The translations under genes and the position numbers were made by a program. Positions 35,701-46,148 of a stretch of 54,237 nucleotides of DNA are shown piece by piece. This DNA is from Calditrichota bacterium. Lineage in GTDB: Bacteria > Calditrichota > Calditrichia > Calditrichales > J004. The stretch covers positions 1-54,237 of the forward strand of contig RFFS01000167.1 of NCBI GenBank assembly GCA_003696775.1. Reading direction: 5' to 3'. Numbering within the stretch: position 1 is the first letter of the stretch; every line of letters starts with the position of its first letter. The notes under the pieces were generated by a model. It was given only the letters and a program-made list of their open reading frames with translations, did not search any database and was not told where the DNA came from.

Positions 35701-37011
35701 TCAGGCTTTAACGACGTTTTTCTTATCGCCTTTTACACTATCCGTGGCGTTGCGGGTATCCACAACCAGTTTGGAATGCTTAACAATAAAATCAAAGTCA
35801 TACGCCGAGTGATCGGTGGAAATCAAAACGCAATCATACGCGCCCAGATTTTCCGGGGTGAGTTCCACGCTTTCACGTTGGATGTCATAATGCCGCATGC
35901 TGGGTAATACCGGCACATGGGGATCGTTATAATCCACTTCCGCGCCTTTATCCAGTAAAATTTCCATCAGTTTAAAGGAAGGCGACTCGCGTGGATCGTC
36001 TATATCTTTTTTATAAGCGGCGCCCAGCACCAACACTTTGGAACCGCGCAGGCTTTTACCATGCTCGTTCAGGGCATCCATCACCTTGTTGACCACCCAG
36101 TAAGGCATGGAAGTATTTACTTCACCGGCCAGCTCGATGAAACGTGTGTTCATTTCATATTCACGGGCTTTCCAGGTGAGATAAAAAGGATCGATGGGAA
36201 TACAGTGCCCACCCAGTCCCGGACCGGGATAAAAAGGCATATAGCCGAAAGGTTTGGTTTTAGCGGCATTGATCACTTCCCACACATCAATCCCCATTCG
36301 ATCAAGGATCATTTTCATTTCGTTCACCAAAGCAATGTTCACACTTCGGAAAATATTTTCAAGCAACTTGGTGGCTTCGGCGGCCTGACTGCTGGATACG
36401 GGTACCGTTTTCACGATAACTTTTTCATATAGGGCCTGTACCAGTTTACGGGCGTATTCCGTGTTGGCGCCCACTACCTTGGGAATGGTGCGTGTATTGT
36501 ATTTGGGGTTGTTCGGGTCTTCGCGTTCCGGAGAAAAGGCCACCCAAAAATCCTCATCGGCTTTCATGCCGCTTTCTTCCAAAATAGGCTTAAGCACTTC
36601 TTCCGTGGTGCCCGGGTAAGTGGAACTTTCCAGGACGATAAGCTGATTCTTACGGATATTCGGGGCCAGGTTTTTGGCGGTGCCGATGATGAAAGACATA
36701 TCCGGCTCACGATGTTTGGTCAGCGGTGTGGGGACGGCAATCAGGACACAATCCACTTCCTTAATGCGTTTAAAATCGTCCGTCGCTTCAAAAATACCGC
36801 TGTCACGTACCTTTTTAACCCGGTCTCCGGCGATATGCTTGATATATGATTTACCTTCATTAAGCATGTCCACTTTTTTCCGGTCGATATCAAAACCAAC
36901 GGTTTTAAAGCCTTGTTCAACAAACTCCATCAGCAACGGCAGGCCCACATAGCCCAGGCCTACAACACCGACAACCACATCATTATCTTCGATACGTTTT
37001 AATAAATCCAT
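35701..37011 (-). CDS. wbpA: UDP-N-acetylglucosamine 6-dehydrogenase-like nucleotide sugar dehydrogenase (WbpA type)
   Basis: The enzyme oxidises the C6 hydroxyl of a UDP-sugar to a uronic acid with two NAD+. The 436-residue length and the motif GPGLGGHCIPIDPFYLTWKA (catalytic Cys in GGHCIP) are those of the WbpA/UDP-GlcNAc dehydrogenase branch. The Rossmann motif VVGVVGLGYVGLPL is at about 13-26, with SSTYPGTTEEV and AYKKDIDDPRESPS further on. The exact sugar (UDP-GlcNAc or a relative) is inferred from the motif. It follows the UDP-glucose dehydrogenase gene by 17 bp and precedes a terminator, forming the end of an exopolysaccharide precursor unit. Confidence 0.85.
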   Translation of the reverse strand: MDLLKRIEDNDVVVGVVGLGYVGLPLLMEFVEQGFKTVGFDIDRKKVDMLNEGKSYIKHIAGDRVKKVRDSGIFEATDDFKRIKEVDCVLIAVPTPLTKHREPDMSFIIGTAKNLAPNIRKNQLIVLESSTYPGTTEEVLKPILEESGMKADEDFWVAFSPEREDPNNPKYNTRTIPKVVGANTEYARKLVQALYEKVIVKTVPVSSSQAAEATKLLENIFRSVNIALVNEMKMILDRMGIDVWEVINAAKTKPFGYMPFYPGPGLGGHCIPIDPFYLTWKAREYEMNTRFIELAGEVNTSMPYWVVNKVMDALNEHGKSLRGSKVLVLGAAYKKDIDDPRESPSFKLMEILLDKGAEVDYNDPHVPVLPSMRHYDIQRESVELTPENLGAYDCVLISTDHSAYDFDFIVKHSKLVVDTRNATDSVKGDKKNVVKA

Positions 37012-37028
37012 CTTTTAAAACCCTTCTG

Positions 37029-38357
37029 TTAGTTGTTATCTTTATTAGGACGACCGATGGAGAAATAGTCGATTCCATATTTTTTCATGCGTTTGGGATT
37101 GTAAATATTCCTTCCGTCAAAAATCACCGGATGAGAAAGCGATTCTTTGATCAGGTAAAAATCAGGTTCGCGGAATTCGTTCCATTCGGTCATTATCACC
37201 AGCGCATCGGCGCCTTCGAGCGCATCATAACGTTTTTTATGCAGGGTGATACCCTTGCCCACATTTTTACCGAAACGCCATTCCGCTTCTTTTAAGGCTT
37301 CGGGATCATGCGCCTGAACTTTAGCGCCGGCGGCATTAAGGGCATTCACCATCTCAATCGCCGGGGCTTCACGCATATCATCGGTCTTCGGCTTAAAGCT
37401 CAACCCCCACATGGCGATGGTTTTCCCTTTTAAATCGTTGTTAAAATATTTTTTGATTTTTCCGAAGAGAATGGTCTTTTGCGCGGCATTCACATCTTCC
37501 ACCGCGCGTAGGATTTTCAACTTCAAGCCGTAATCTTCGGCGGTTTTAATGATCGCTTTCACATCTTTGGGAAAACAGGAGCCGCCGTAACCGGTACCCG
37601 GAAAGATAAAATACGGCCCGATGCGCACATCGCTGCCGATGCCCTTGCGCACCATATCCACATCAGCGCCCACCAAATCACATAAATTGGCTATCTCATT
37701 CATGAAAGAGATTTTAGTGGCCAGCAGGGCGTTGGCCGTGTATTTGGTCAATTCGGCGCTGCGCTCATCCATAACGATAATGGGTTTTCCCGTACGCACA
37801 AACGGTTCGTACAGATTGCGCATAATTTCGGCCGCTTCTTCGTTACTGGTTCCGATCACCACCCGGTCCGGCTTCATAAAGTCCGCGATCGCCGCGCCTT
37901 CTTTCAGAAATTCCGGATTGGAAACCACCGCGAAATCATGATCGGTATGTTTACGTATTTCCGCGGCAACCAAATCGGCAGTGCCCACCGGCACGGTGCT
38001 TTTATCCACCACCACTTTAAACCCGTTCATGTGCTTACCGATATCACGGGCCACCGCCAAAACATATTTCAGGTCGGCGGAGCCATCTTCATCCGGCGGC
38101 GTACCCACGGCGATGAATATCACAGTGGATTCCTTCACCGCGCCGGCAATTTCCGTTGTAAAGAAGAGACGTTCTTCACGGACATTACGCTTTATCATCT
38201 CTTCCAGGCCGGGCTCGTAAATAGGCACATGACCTTCATTCAGAGCTTTTACCTTTTTCTCATCTATATCAACACAGGTGACCTCGTTACCGGTATCCGC
38301 AAAACAGGTACCGGCCACAAGGCCTACGTATCCGGTTCCAACAACCGCAATCTTCAT
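37029..38357 (-). CDS. ugd: UDP-glucose 6-dehydrogenase
   Basis: This enzyme makes UDP-glucuronate from UDP-glucose for polysaccharide synthesis. The 442-residue protein has [20 protein letters not shown] (1-20), [23 protein letters not shown], the catalytic cysteine in [13 protein letters not shown], and [16 protein letters not shown]. All of these are typical of the TuaD/RkpK-like Ugd group. The ATG has AAGGAG eight bases upstream. It lies between the Wzc-like kinase gene and the WbpA-type gene on the same strand. Ugd in several bacteria is activated by tyrosine phosphorylation from a Wzc-type kinase; that link here is an inference from gene order. Confidence 0.94.
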   Translation of the reverse strand: MKIAVVGTGYVGLVAGTCFADTGNEVTCVDIDEKKVKALNEGHVPIYEPGLEEMIKRNVREERLFFTTEIAGAVKESTVIFIAVGTPPDEDGSADLKYVLAVARDIGKHMNGFKVVVDKSTVPVGTADLVAAEIRKHTDHDFAVVSNPEFLKEGAAIADFMKPDRVVIGTSNEEAAEIMRNLYEPFVRTGKPIIVMDERSAELTKYTANALLATKISFMNEIANLCDLVGADVDMVRKGIGSDVRIGPYFIFPGTGYGGSCFPKDVKAIIKTAEDYGLKLKILRAVEDVNAAQKTILFGKIKKYFNNDLKGKTIAMWGLSFKPKTDDMREAPAIEMVNALNAAGAKVQAHDPEALKEAEWRFGKNVGKGITLHKKRYDALEGADALVIMTEWNEFREPDFYLIKESLSHPVIFDGRNIYNPKRMKKYGIDYFSIGRPNKDNN

Positions 38358-38445
38358 AATCGCGCTCCTTGCACTTTATAATTTTAGAATGAATCTGTTT
38401 TCGGTTCTATTCGTGGAAAATTAAGGATTATTTTCCTTTATGCTA

Positions 38446-40722
38446 TTAATAGCGCCGTTTCTTTTTGCCTCCCGGCTTGGAATAATAATGGTGGTAATAA
38501 TAATAGTAATACGAACCATACATGCCGCCTACTTCCACACCGTTGAGCAAGGCTCCAAGAATACGGGTATTAACGGCATCAAGTAGTGATTTAGCGCGCA
38601 CCAGGGCATCATAATTTGTTTGGCCGGCCTTAACAACCAGGATGGCGCCATCCACAATGGTACCCAAAATAGCCGCGTCGGTTACGGCGATGATCGGAGG
38701 TGTGTCAAACAATACAAAATCAAAATCGTTACGTAAACGCTCCAATAGTTTTTTCATTTTTTCCGATTCAAGCATTTCGGACGGGTTGGGTGGTAAAACA
38801 CCGCTGGGAATGACATAAAGATTATCCATGATGGATTTTTTGATCATCGTATCATAATCGATGTCATCCATCATGTAATTTGTCAGCCCTTCATCCTTAT
38901 CCATGCCAAATATGCTATGCACCACGGGACGCCGCAGGTCAGCGTCTATAAGCACCACCCGTTTGCCGGACTGGGCCATGGCGATGGCCAGGTTGGCCGA
39001 TGTGGTGGACTTCCCTTCCTTGGGTCCGGAACTGGTTACCAGTACCGCCTTGATTTTTTGATCCACCCGGCTGAACTGAATATTGGTGCGCAGGGAACGA
39101 TAGGCTTCGGACACGGGGGATTTGGGATCGAGATGGGTGATCAGACGGGCTTCGATGCGTTTGCCTTCCATGGGACCCATTTTGGCCAGACGCGCTTCCA
39201 GCTTCTCCTCCACCTTGCTCATCTCTATTTTCGGGATGGTAGCCAGAATATTAAAGCCCAATTGTTCCAGTTCTTCCTGGGTTTTAATGGAGTTATCGAA
39301 ATATTCTCTTAAAAAGGTTATGCCAATGCCCAAACCGATGCCCAGCACCACCCCCAGGGCAAGATTCAGTTTCTTTTTGGGTTTAGTGGGAAACAGCGGT
39401 TCAATCGCTTCATCCACCACCCGCACTTCCTTACGTTGGCCGGCTTCCTGAATTTTGGTCTCTTCCAAACGTTTGGTCATCAGCATATAAGTTTGCTCGT
39501 CCACCATTTGGCGGCGTTTCAGGCGGGCCAGTTCCAATACTTTTACCGGCAGGCTTTCCAGTTGCGCGTTGTAGGTGTTGATCACTTCCTGCAACGTGTT
39601 GATTTTAGCCGTGTTGGCTTTAATCTCGGCGTCCAGATTAATAATCCGGCTCACCAGTTCCTGCGTCAGTTGAAACGGGTCCTGCACCATGCTGGAAGTG
39701 GACAGTTTTTTGGCTTCTTCCTCCAAACGTTGCTTCAACGATTTGATTTTACTGTCGTATTCCGCGATTTGGGCATTAAAATAATCGGAATTCACACCGG
39801 TGGCCTGGGAAGCGACAGCTGTTTCATACTTGGTTTTCTCGGCCACTATGCGCGCCAATTCTTCCTGCAGGGTTTGAATATAGGGCGTGGAAATTTCACT
39901 TAACTCGGATGAAACGGTTTCGCGTCGTTCATCCAGTTGTTTTTCCAGTGAATTTTTCATTTCCAGGGAAGCCTGCAACATAACCTGGCTTTGCTCCAGT
40001 TCCGCTTCCACGGCGGAAAGGCGGGTGATCAGCTCCGAGGTTTCTTCATCCAGGCTGGCTACCCGTTCCCTTTCCTGATAATCACGCAACAATTCCTCGG
40101 AGGAAGTCAGTTCCTGCCCCTTTTTTCGAAGTTGCTCCTCGAGGAATTTGCGCAGGTCTTTCAGTTCACCCTGATTGAATTCCACACTGGCGTCCGCGTA
40201 TTCCTGTGCGATGGCGTTAACGGTATAAGCCGCTTCAAAGGCGGAAGGCGCGGAATAGGTTATTTCGATGATATCCGTTTCTTTTTTATTGATTACTTCC
40301 ATGTTTTCACGGATGATTTGCGCCATTTCGCGCAGTGTGAGGTACTCGCCGTCATCATTGGGATGAAACAGGGAAAGCGAATCGCGCACATTGGAAAGCT
40401 CCATGCGTTTAATAACCCGCTCCGCTATGGTTCGGCTTTTAATGATTTCGATCTGGTTGGAAATATGCGTGCTTTGATTGCCGAAACTGTTAAAATCAAA
40501 CAGGGCGTTTTCCATGGCATTGGATTTGTCAATAATCAGGGTGGTGGTGGCGTCATAAACCGGATCGGTGGTGAAGGTATAGTAAACCGTGCCGGTAAAT
40601 ACCACCAGGAAAGAAAAAAGGACGATCCAGCGTCCCCGGTAAATAATTCTTAAATAATCGGTCAGCGTGACATTCTGCTGACCCGGGTTTTCAATACCTG
40701 CTTCCACAGAGGGATGATTCAC
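38446..40722 (-). CDS. Wzc-type polysaccharide copolymerase and tyrosine autokinase
   Basis: This is a 758-residue inner-membrane protein controlling export and chain length of capsule or exopolysaccharide. The N-terminus has a Wzz domain with the first transmembrane helix (about 31-50). A long periplasmic coiled-coil segment (about 190-400) and a second transmembrane helix (about 447-470) follow. The cytoplasmic BY-kinase has Walker A SSGPKEGKSTT (near 562), Walker A' LIDADLRRP and Walker B VLFDTPP. The C-terminal tail is a tyrosine cluster (YGSYYYYYYHHYY) followed by a basic end, the autophosphorylation site. The start is GTG with AGGAG upstream. Wzx, Wzy and glycosyltransferases are not in the window. 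Confidence 0.92.
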   Translation of the reverse strand: MNHPSVEAGIENPGQQNVTLTDYLRIIYRGRWIVLFSFLVVFTGTVYYTFTTDPVYDATTTLIIDKSNAMENALFDFNSFGNQSTHISNQIEIIKSRTIAERVIKRMELSNVRDSLSLFHPNDDGEYLTLREMAQIIRENMEVINKKETDIIEITYSAPSAFEAAYTVNAIAQEYADASVEFNQGELKDLRKFLEEQLRKKGQELTSSEELLRDYQERERVASLDEETSELITRLSAVEAELEQSQVMLQASLEMKNSLEKQLDERRETVSSELSEISTPYIQTLQEELARIVAEKTKYETAVASQATGVNSDYFNAQIAEYDSKIKSLKQRLEEEAKKLSTSSMVQDPFQLTQELVSRIINLDAEIKANTAKINTLQEVINTYNAQLESLPVKVLELARLKRRQMVDEQTYMLMTKRLEETKIQEAGQRKEVRVVDEAIEPLFPTKPKKKLNLALGVVLGIGLGIGITFLREYFDNSIKTQEELEQLGFNILATIPKIEMSKVEEKLEARLAKMGPMEGKRIEARLITHLDPKSPVSEAYRSLRTNIQFSRVDQKIKAVLVTSSGPKEGKSTTSANLAIAMAQSGKRVVLIDADLRRPVVHSIFGMDKDEGLTNYMMDDIDYDTMIKKSIMDNLYVIPSGVLPPNPSEMLESEKMKKLLERLRNDFDFVLFDTPPIIAVTDAAILGTIVDGAILVVKAGQTNYDALVRAKSLLDAVNTRILGALLNGVEVGGMYGSYYYYYYHHYYSKPGGKKKRRY

Positions 40723-40881
40723 TATCCTGTCTCCTGAAAATATTTTTTAGTCGGATTAATCTCGCATTCTTCGGTAAATTCTTGAAGATTATGAATTTAA
40801 AGTATTCTTTTCTTTAAACAAAAAGGAAAAGCGCTTTTTATATGTATCCGCGCGATTAAGAAAATATTCGTACCCGAAAAC

Positions 40882-41511
40882 TCACCTCAGGTCCACAACC
40901 CGTACACCGGGCTTTGCCTCAAAAACAAATTTTTTATCCGGTATGGGATGCTCGGTATCTATATGTGAAATTTCAAAGGCAGTACGGTTGCCGTTCAGGT
41001 CGGTGGTTTCGATCTTTTTAATCAGCCAACGGTCATCTTCCACCCAAATTTTCATACTCTTAATCACACCGGTAACCTTACCCCTGGGCGTCAGTTTGAT
41101 GACAAACAGATCGTTCCCGTTTTGTTTCTCGGTACGTAGTAAAGTGGACAGATATTCCCTGGGATATTTAAACAACATATCACGGGGCAGCAAGGCGCCG
41201 GATTCGGTGCGCACCCGGTCAACAATTACCTGTTTATTCAGAGCGTTGTAACTCCAAACGGTTTTACCGTCCGTTACAATCTGCTGATCGTCGCTTTCAA
41301 ATCGGTATTTTGTGCCGTCTTTCACCCAAACCTTGCCAACCGTTTCACTAACAGTGCCGGTCAATTGAAAGGTTTCCACCCGTTTAAACAGGGCGCTGAA
41401 GTTTTCCATATCTTCATATCGCTCCTGAACATCCTCGATTATATCTTCCACATCCTGGGCAGACAGCAGTACCGGTAGCAAGAACAATACAGACACTAAA
41501 AGACATTTCAT
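40882..41511 (-). CDS. lolA: Outer-membrane lipoprotein carrier protein LolA family
   Basis: LolA ferries lipoproteins across the periplasm. The product is ~209 residues from the chosen ATG, with signal peptide MKCLLVSVLFLLPVLLSAQ. The LolA fold follows: YEDMENFSALFKRV near the mature N-terminus, GKVWVKDGTKYRFES, IVTDGKTVWSYN, and MKIWVEDDRWLIKKIETTDLNGN. The exact start is uncertain: other in-frame ATGs are at 41523 and 41568, and GGAAT before the chosen one is modest. The gene follows ftsK by about 70 bp, the same order as in many Gram-negative bacteria, which supports the assignment. Confidence 0.88.
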   Translation of the reverse strand: MKCLLVSVLFLLPVLLSAQDVEDIIEDVQERYEDMENFSALFKRVETFQLTGTVSETVGKVWVKDGTKYRFESDDQQIVTDGKTVWSYNALNKQVIVDRVRTESGALLPRDMLFKYPREYLSTLLRTEKQNGNDLFVIKLTPRGKVTGVIKSMKIWVEDDRWLIKKIETTDLNGNRTAFEISHIDTEHPIPDKKFVFEAKPGVRVVDLR

Positions 41512-41582
41512 AACATATTCCATTTTGTTTTTGAGAGTATATAACGTTTGGTAAATAAGGTTGTTCATATTGTTTTAAAAAA

Positions 41583-43970
41583 TCACGACATCTGGTTCAG
41601 TTCTTCCAGCGTCATCAAAACTTCTCGGGGTTTCCCCCCCACGGCGGCGCCTACAACGCCTTCTTCTTCCATCATATCTACCAGACGCGCGGCGCGTGAA
41701 TAGCCGATTTTAAGTCTGCGCTGCAACAATGAAATGGAACCGGACTGATTTTGCACGACGATGGCCCGGGCATCGGCGTATAACGGATCGGTGGCAGAAG
41801 CGCCGGCATCGTCATACATGCTTTTTCGGCCTTCCGCCGGTTGGGGCAAACTGTAATACGGCAACCTGGGTTGTTTTTTGATATGGCGGATAATCGCTTC
41901 CACCTCTTCGATGGCCACGAAGGGATTTTGCAAACGGACCGGCTTGGCCGTGCCGGTGATTTTAAACAACAGGTCGCCATTGCCCAGCAACTGATCGGCG
42001 CCGTTGGCATCCAGGATGGTGCGGGAATCGATTTTTGTGGCCACCTGATAAGCGAGACGCGCCGGCAGGTTGGCTTTAATCAAACCGGTGATCACATCCA
42101 CACTGGGGCGTTGGGTGGCTACAATCATGTGGATACCGCCGGCACGCGCCATCTGCGCCAAACGAGCAATGGGCAGTTCGATCTCCTTGGCGGATACCAT
42201 CATTAAATCGGCCAGCTCGTCTATGATGATGACGATGTAGGGCAACAATTGATGTTCCGTTTTTTTATAGGCACGCGGATTTTTAAGAATTTTACGATTG
42301 TATTCCCGGATATCACGTACGCCAAGCTGGTGCATTTTATCCTGCCGGCGTTCCATTTCCAACACCATGGTATTTAACATGCTTACGGCGTTATTGGGCT
42401 TGGTGATCACATCTTCGTCCAAATCCGGGCGGTACAACAGATAATGATCGCGTAGCTCACGATAAGGGGAGAGTTCCAGCTTTTTAGGATCGATCAGCAC
42501 AAACTTGACCTTGCCGGGGTCCACGGCGTACAATAAGGAGCAGATGATGGTATTAATACCCACGCTTTTACCCGCTCCCGTGGCGCCGGCGATAAGCAGG
42601 TGCGGCATTTTAATCAGGTCCACGATAAACGATTCGCCGTTAATAGCCTTCCCCACGGCAATGGGCAGCTCAAATTCACCGGTATTGAATTTTTCGGATT
42701 TTATTAACGAACGCAGATAAACCATTTGCGGTTTGCGATTGGGGATTTCGATCCCAACCGCCGCCTTTCCCGGAATAGGCGCGATGATGCGTATGCCGCG
42801 CGCTTCCATGCCCAGGGCCAGGTCGTTTTCAAGATTGACGATCTGACTGACTTTAACACCCGGCGCCGGTTGCAATTCGTACAAAGTAATAACCGGTCCG
42901 GCCGTCACTCGTACCACCTTGGCTTTAACACCGAAATCCAACAGTTTCATCTCCAGCAGTTCGGCGTTGGCTTTCAGTTCCTCGCGTGTTACACGGTATT
43001 GATCGGGCGGCGGACTGTTAAGCAAATCGATGGATGGAAAGGTATAACGGGCAATGCTTTCTCTTACAAGGTCGTCATAATCCACCTCGTCCTCTTCCAC
43101 GGGCGCCTGCATTTCAAATTCCCCGGGGGAGGGTACCGTTTCCTCCGTTTCCGGTTCAAAGCTACCGGTATGTGTGGCGGGTGGCGTCTCGGCTTCATTG
43201 GTATCCGGCAGGGAAATTTCCGGTTGAAAGGGCTCCGTATGTTGTTCGATAGGTTCTTCGATCTCCGGGACGCTGCGGACCTTACCGGTTACGGTCTTTG
43301 TTTCCTTTTCGGGGTTGACGCTTTTTGTTTTTTTCTTTTCCTGACGTGCTTTCCGGCGCGCCGCGCGTTTTTCCTGACGGGATTGCCGCAGGGTTTTCCA
43401 TTGTAGGAGCAAAGAGTTTTTAAGACGCGCCCCCGCCAACAGAATGGCATCAAAGCTCATATTTATCGTTAGGGACAGAAGCAGCACAAATAAAAACAGA
43501 TAGATGAGTACGGCGCCGACGTACCCGGTGTAAAGCACCAGATGTTCCGCCAGCCATCCGCCGATAAGTCCGGCCGGGAAATAGTCGCTTAGATGCGCCG
43601 AAGCACGTATGGCCCGGGGCAGGGCCAATCCCACGGATAACCATAACATCCAGATGCCGCTTTTAGCCATGGCTGTCAGGGGACGTTGAAACAGTTTTTT
43701 ACCGAGGATATGCAAGCCGGCGGCGAACATGACTGTTGGAATGATTAAGGCCGCGTATCCGAATGTCCATTGTATAAAAAACCAGGAAATCACCGCGCCG
43801 GCGGGACCGAGCCAGTTACCGGTTTGAATCAAACCATCACCTGATAAGGTCACCGGATCATCAGGGTGGTAACTCACGATGGAAAGGAATAATAACAATG
43901 CCATGCCGCTTAAAAAAAGGCCCGCGAACGGTTGGAGCGATGCTTGTTTTTTATTTCTTTTTACTGCCAT
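41583..43970 (-). CDS. ftsK: DNA translocase FtsK
   Basis: FtsK pumps chromosomal DNA at the division septum and couples segregation to cell division. The 795-residue protein has about four or five N-terminal membrane segments (within 1-180), then a Glu/Pro-rich linker (about 215-300). The motor domain follows: ITLYELQPAPGVKVS, Walker A GATGAGKSVG (near 464), Walker B IVIIIDELADLMM, and RPSVDVITGLIKANLPAR. The C-terminal winged-helix gamma domain is present (LLQRRLKIGYSRAARLVDMMEEEGVVG), which in FtsK reads the chromosome polarity sequences. AAGG is six bases before the ATG. lolA follows on the same strand. Confidence 0.95.
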   Translation of the reverse strand: MAVKRNKKQASLQPFAGLFLSGMALLLFLSIVSYHPDDPVTLSGDGLIQTGNWLGPAGAVISWFFIQWTFGYAALIIPTVMFAAGLHILGKKLFQRPLTAMAKSGIWMLWLSVGLALPRAIRASAHLSDYFPAGLIGGWLAEHLVLYTGYVGAVLIYLFLFVLLLSLTINMSFDAILLAGARLKNSLLLQWKTLRQSRQEKRAARRKARQEKKKTKSVNPEKETKTVTGKVRSVPEIEEPIEQHTEPFQPEISLPDTNEAETPPATHTGSFEPETEETVPSPGEFEMQAPVEEDEVDYDDLVRESIARYTFPSIDLLNSPPPDQYRVTREELKANAELLEMKLLDFGVKAKVVRVTAGPVITLYELQPAPGVKVSQIVNLENDLALGMEARGIRIIAPIPGKAAVGIEIPNRKPQMVYLRSLIKSEKFNTGEFELPIAVGKAINGESFIVDLIKMPHLLIAGATGAGKSVGINTIICSLLYAVDPGKVKFVLIDPKKLELSPYRELRDHYLLYRPDLDEDVITKPNNAVSMLNTMVLEMERRQDKMHQLGVRDIREYNRKILKNPRAYKKTEHQLLPYIVIIIDELADLMMVSAKEIELPIARLAQMARAGGIHMIVATQRPSVDVITGLIKANLPARLAYQVATKIDSRTILDANGADQLLGNGDLLFKITGTAKPVRLQNPFVAIEEVEAIIRHIKKQPRLPYYSLPQPAEGRKSMYDDAGASATDPLYADARAIVVQNQSGSISLLQRRLKIGYSRAARLVDMMEEEGVVGAAVGGKPREVLMTLEELNQMS

Positions 43971-44119
43971 ATCCTGCCTTGATTAAACGGTATCCGAATA
44001 TAAATAATCACCCGTCGCAACACAAACGACAAAATATTGATCGTTTCCATGCGATTTGCTTACTTCAATGTGCTTTTTCCGATAATCTAAGAAAATCATT
44101 TTAGTTTTGAGGAGTACCC

Positions 44120-46099
44120 ATGAAGACCATTAAGTCTAAACTTATCGCTTTGTTTCTGGTAGTGGCCCTGCTGCCTCTCATTGCCACCAACTGGATCGAT
44201 ATGGAACATACCCGTTCTCTTCTGAAGGATAAGATTCAGGGCGAATTGAAACATGTTGCTTATTTAAAACAATCCGCTTTGGAATCGCATCTCAATATGA
44301 TCGGACACAACGCCGCGGCTCTGTCCCATGTGAGCGCGCTTATCCACTATCTTCAGGCAAATGATTCAGGTCAGGATAATCCTCTGGCGCATAAAATAGC
44401 CTATGATGTGTTGTTGAATTATCAGGAAAAAAACTGGGGCATCTATCATCATATATTTATTGCCAACCCGGAAGGCGAGGTTGTCCTGAGTCCGGGTCAT
44501 AATGGCAGTAAAAAGTCGCATGCGGGGCAAAACATTTCATCTTCGCCTTTTTTTAGCAAAGCGTTATACACACCACAGGTTACGGACTTTTTCGGTTTTG
44601 CCGAAACAAATCACTTTCACCAGCTTTATATGCAGCCGATAAAAGATGAAAATGGGCAATCGCTGGGTGTGCTGGTATTTGAAGTGGAAATCGGCCATGT
44701 CAATCATATTTTAAATGAAGGCTTTGCACTCGGTGAAAGCGGTCATATTTTTTTGGCGACATTGAAAAAACAACCGGTGGTTCAAAAGAAAGTCGATTTT
44801 ACGGGGCAACTCAAAAAACCCGGATTAGATGTTGCCCTGTCACAAGGACACGCCTTTTCCGAATTCAGGGATGAAAAAGGCGTGGAAAAAGTCGGTGTGT
44901 ATCTGAAAAGTCAGCATTATCCCTGGATAGTCGGAGTGGAAATTAACAAAGACGAAGTATATGCCTCTTTGGACGGTCAGTTTACCCGCTTTTTGCTCAT
45001 CCTTTTTGTAGCCGCATTATTTGTCATCGTTTCCGGATACGTCTTCAGCAATATGTTCAGCAAACCGATAACAGAAATGGTGGAAAAAGCCCGACAGGTG
45101 GCTGACGGTGACCTGGACACGCATATTGACCATAACAGCCGTGACGAAATCGGTGAATTGGCCGAAGCGTTGAACCACATGATCAACCATCTGCGCAATG
45201 TGATCCACTCACTCAGGGAAAACACGGACTTATTGAACAGCGCAGCGGAGGAACTGTTACAGGTTTCCGGCCAGATGACCAGTAATTCACAGAATTTGAA
45301 CGAGAAGGCCAATAATGTCGCCAGCGCCACGGAAGAAATGAGCGTGACCATGGAAACCATCAGTTCCGTGGCCCAAAGTGCGACGACCAATATTTCCACG
45401 GTGGCTTCCTCTTCGGAAAGTATCACACAAAATGTGGGGCTCATCGCCACTAACGCGCAACAGGCACAAAAGGTTACCGAAAACGCTGTACAGGAAATCA
45501 AGGAAGCGTCTCAACTGGTGGAAGCATTAAATAATTCGGCCATGGAAATCAATCAGGTCAGTGAAGTCATTTCGGAAATCGCCGAGCAAACCAAATTACT
45601 GGCCCTGAACGCCACCATCGAAGCCGCGCGCGCCGGCGAAGCAGGCAAGGGCTTTGCCGTGGTCGCCAACGAGGTGAAGGAACTGGCCAAGCAAACCAAT
45701 GAATCCACCGAACAAATTACCCAGCGCATTGCCGCCATTCAGAACTCCACCAAAGAAACCATCGAAAAATTTTCCGTTGTCAACGAAGTGATCGACAATG
45801 TAAGCAACATCGTCGCCGAAATCACCCAGTCGGTGGAAGCCCAATCCTACAGCACGCAGGATATCAACAACAATATTGTATCCGCGGCCGAAGGGATGAA
45901 TGAGATGTCGTCCAATATCGGTGAAAGCGCCAATGTATCGCGCATGATTGCCAGCGACATCATTCAGGTTAACCAGGTGAGTGACGATGTGATTCATAAT
46001 AGTGAAATGGTACAAAATTGTGCCCGGGATTTATCGGATATCAGCGAAAAACTGAAAGAGGTCACGGCGGTTTTCAAAACCCGATACCATCAAAATTAA
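44120..46099 (+). CDS. Methyl-accepting chemotaxis protein
   Basis: This is a transmembrane chemoreceptor of 659 residues. It has TM1 (about 7-24), a periplasmic sensor of ~260 residues with a Cache-like pattern ([37 protein letters not shown]), and TM2 (about 288-311). A HAMP domain follows (about 312-364). The cytoplasmic signalling domain has the conserved hairpin tip [19 protein letters not shown] (488-506) that contacts CheA and CheW. It lacks the C-terminal pentapeptide tether for CheR. No che genes are adjacent, so it would work with a system elsewhere. A clear GAGGAG SD precedes it, and a strong terminator follows. Confidence 0.93.
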   Translation: MKTIKSKLIALFLVVALLPLIATNWIDMEHTRSLLKDKIQGELKHVAYLKQSALESHLNMIGHNAAALSHVSALIHYLQANDSGQDNPLAHKIAYDVLLNYQEKNWGIYHHIFIANPEGEVVLSPGHNGSKKSHAGQNISSSPFFSKALYTPQVTDFFGFAETNHFHQLYMQPIKDENGQSLGVLVFEVEIGHVNHILNEGFALGESGHIFLATLKKQPVVQKKVDFTGQLKKPGLDVALSQGHAFSEFRDEKGVEKVGVYLKSQHYPWIVGVEINKDEVYASLDGQFTRFLLILFVAALFVIVSGYVFSNMFSKPITEMVEKARQVADGDLDTHIDHNSRDEIGELAEALNHMINHLRNVIHSLRENTDLLNSAAEELLQVSGQMTSNSQNLNEKANNVASATEEMSVTMETISSVAQSATTNISTVASSSESITQNVGLIATNAQQAQKVTENAVQEIKEASQLVEALNNSAMEINQVSEVISEIAEQTKLLALNATIEAARAGEAGKGFAVVANEVKELAKQTNESTEQITQRIAAIQNSTKETIEKFSVVNEVIDNVSNIVAEITQSVEAQSYSTQDINNNIVSAAEGMNEMSSNIGESANVSRMIASDIIQVNQVSDDVIHNSEMVQNCARDLSDISEKLKEVTAVFKTRYHQN

Positions 46100-46125
46100 A
46101 TCGGGTAAGGTTTCTTTCAACCCAT

Positions 46126-46148
46126 GCCCCTTAACGAGGGGCTTTTTT
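46126..46148 (+). terminator. Rho-independent terminator of the chemoreceptor gene
   Basis: The stem GCCCCT/AGGGGC (46126-46131 with 46137-46142) has a TAACG loop and is followed by six T. It is 27 bp after the chemoreceptor stop codon and overlaps the final codons of the convergent UPF0489 gene. Confidence 0.88.

Noticed and set aside
40827-40838. Palindrome AAAAGCGCTTTT downstream of lolA as a terminator
   Set aside because: It is self-complementary with no loop room and a very short GC core. It is too weak to call a terminator.
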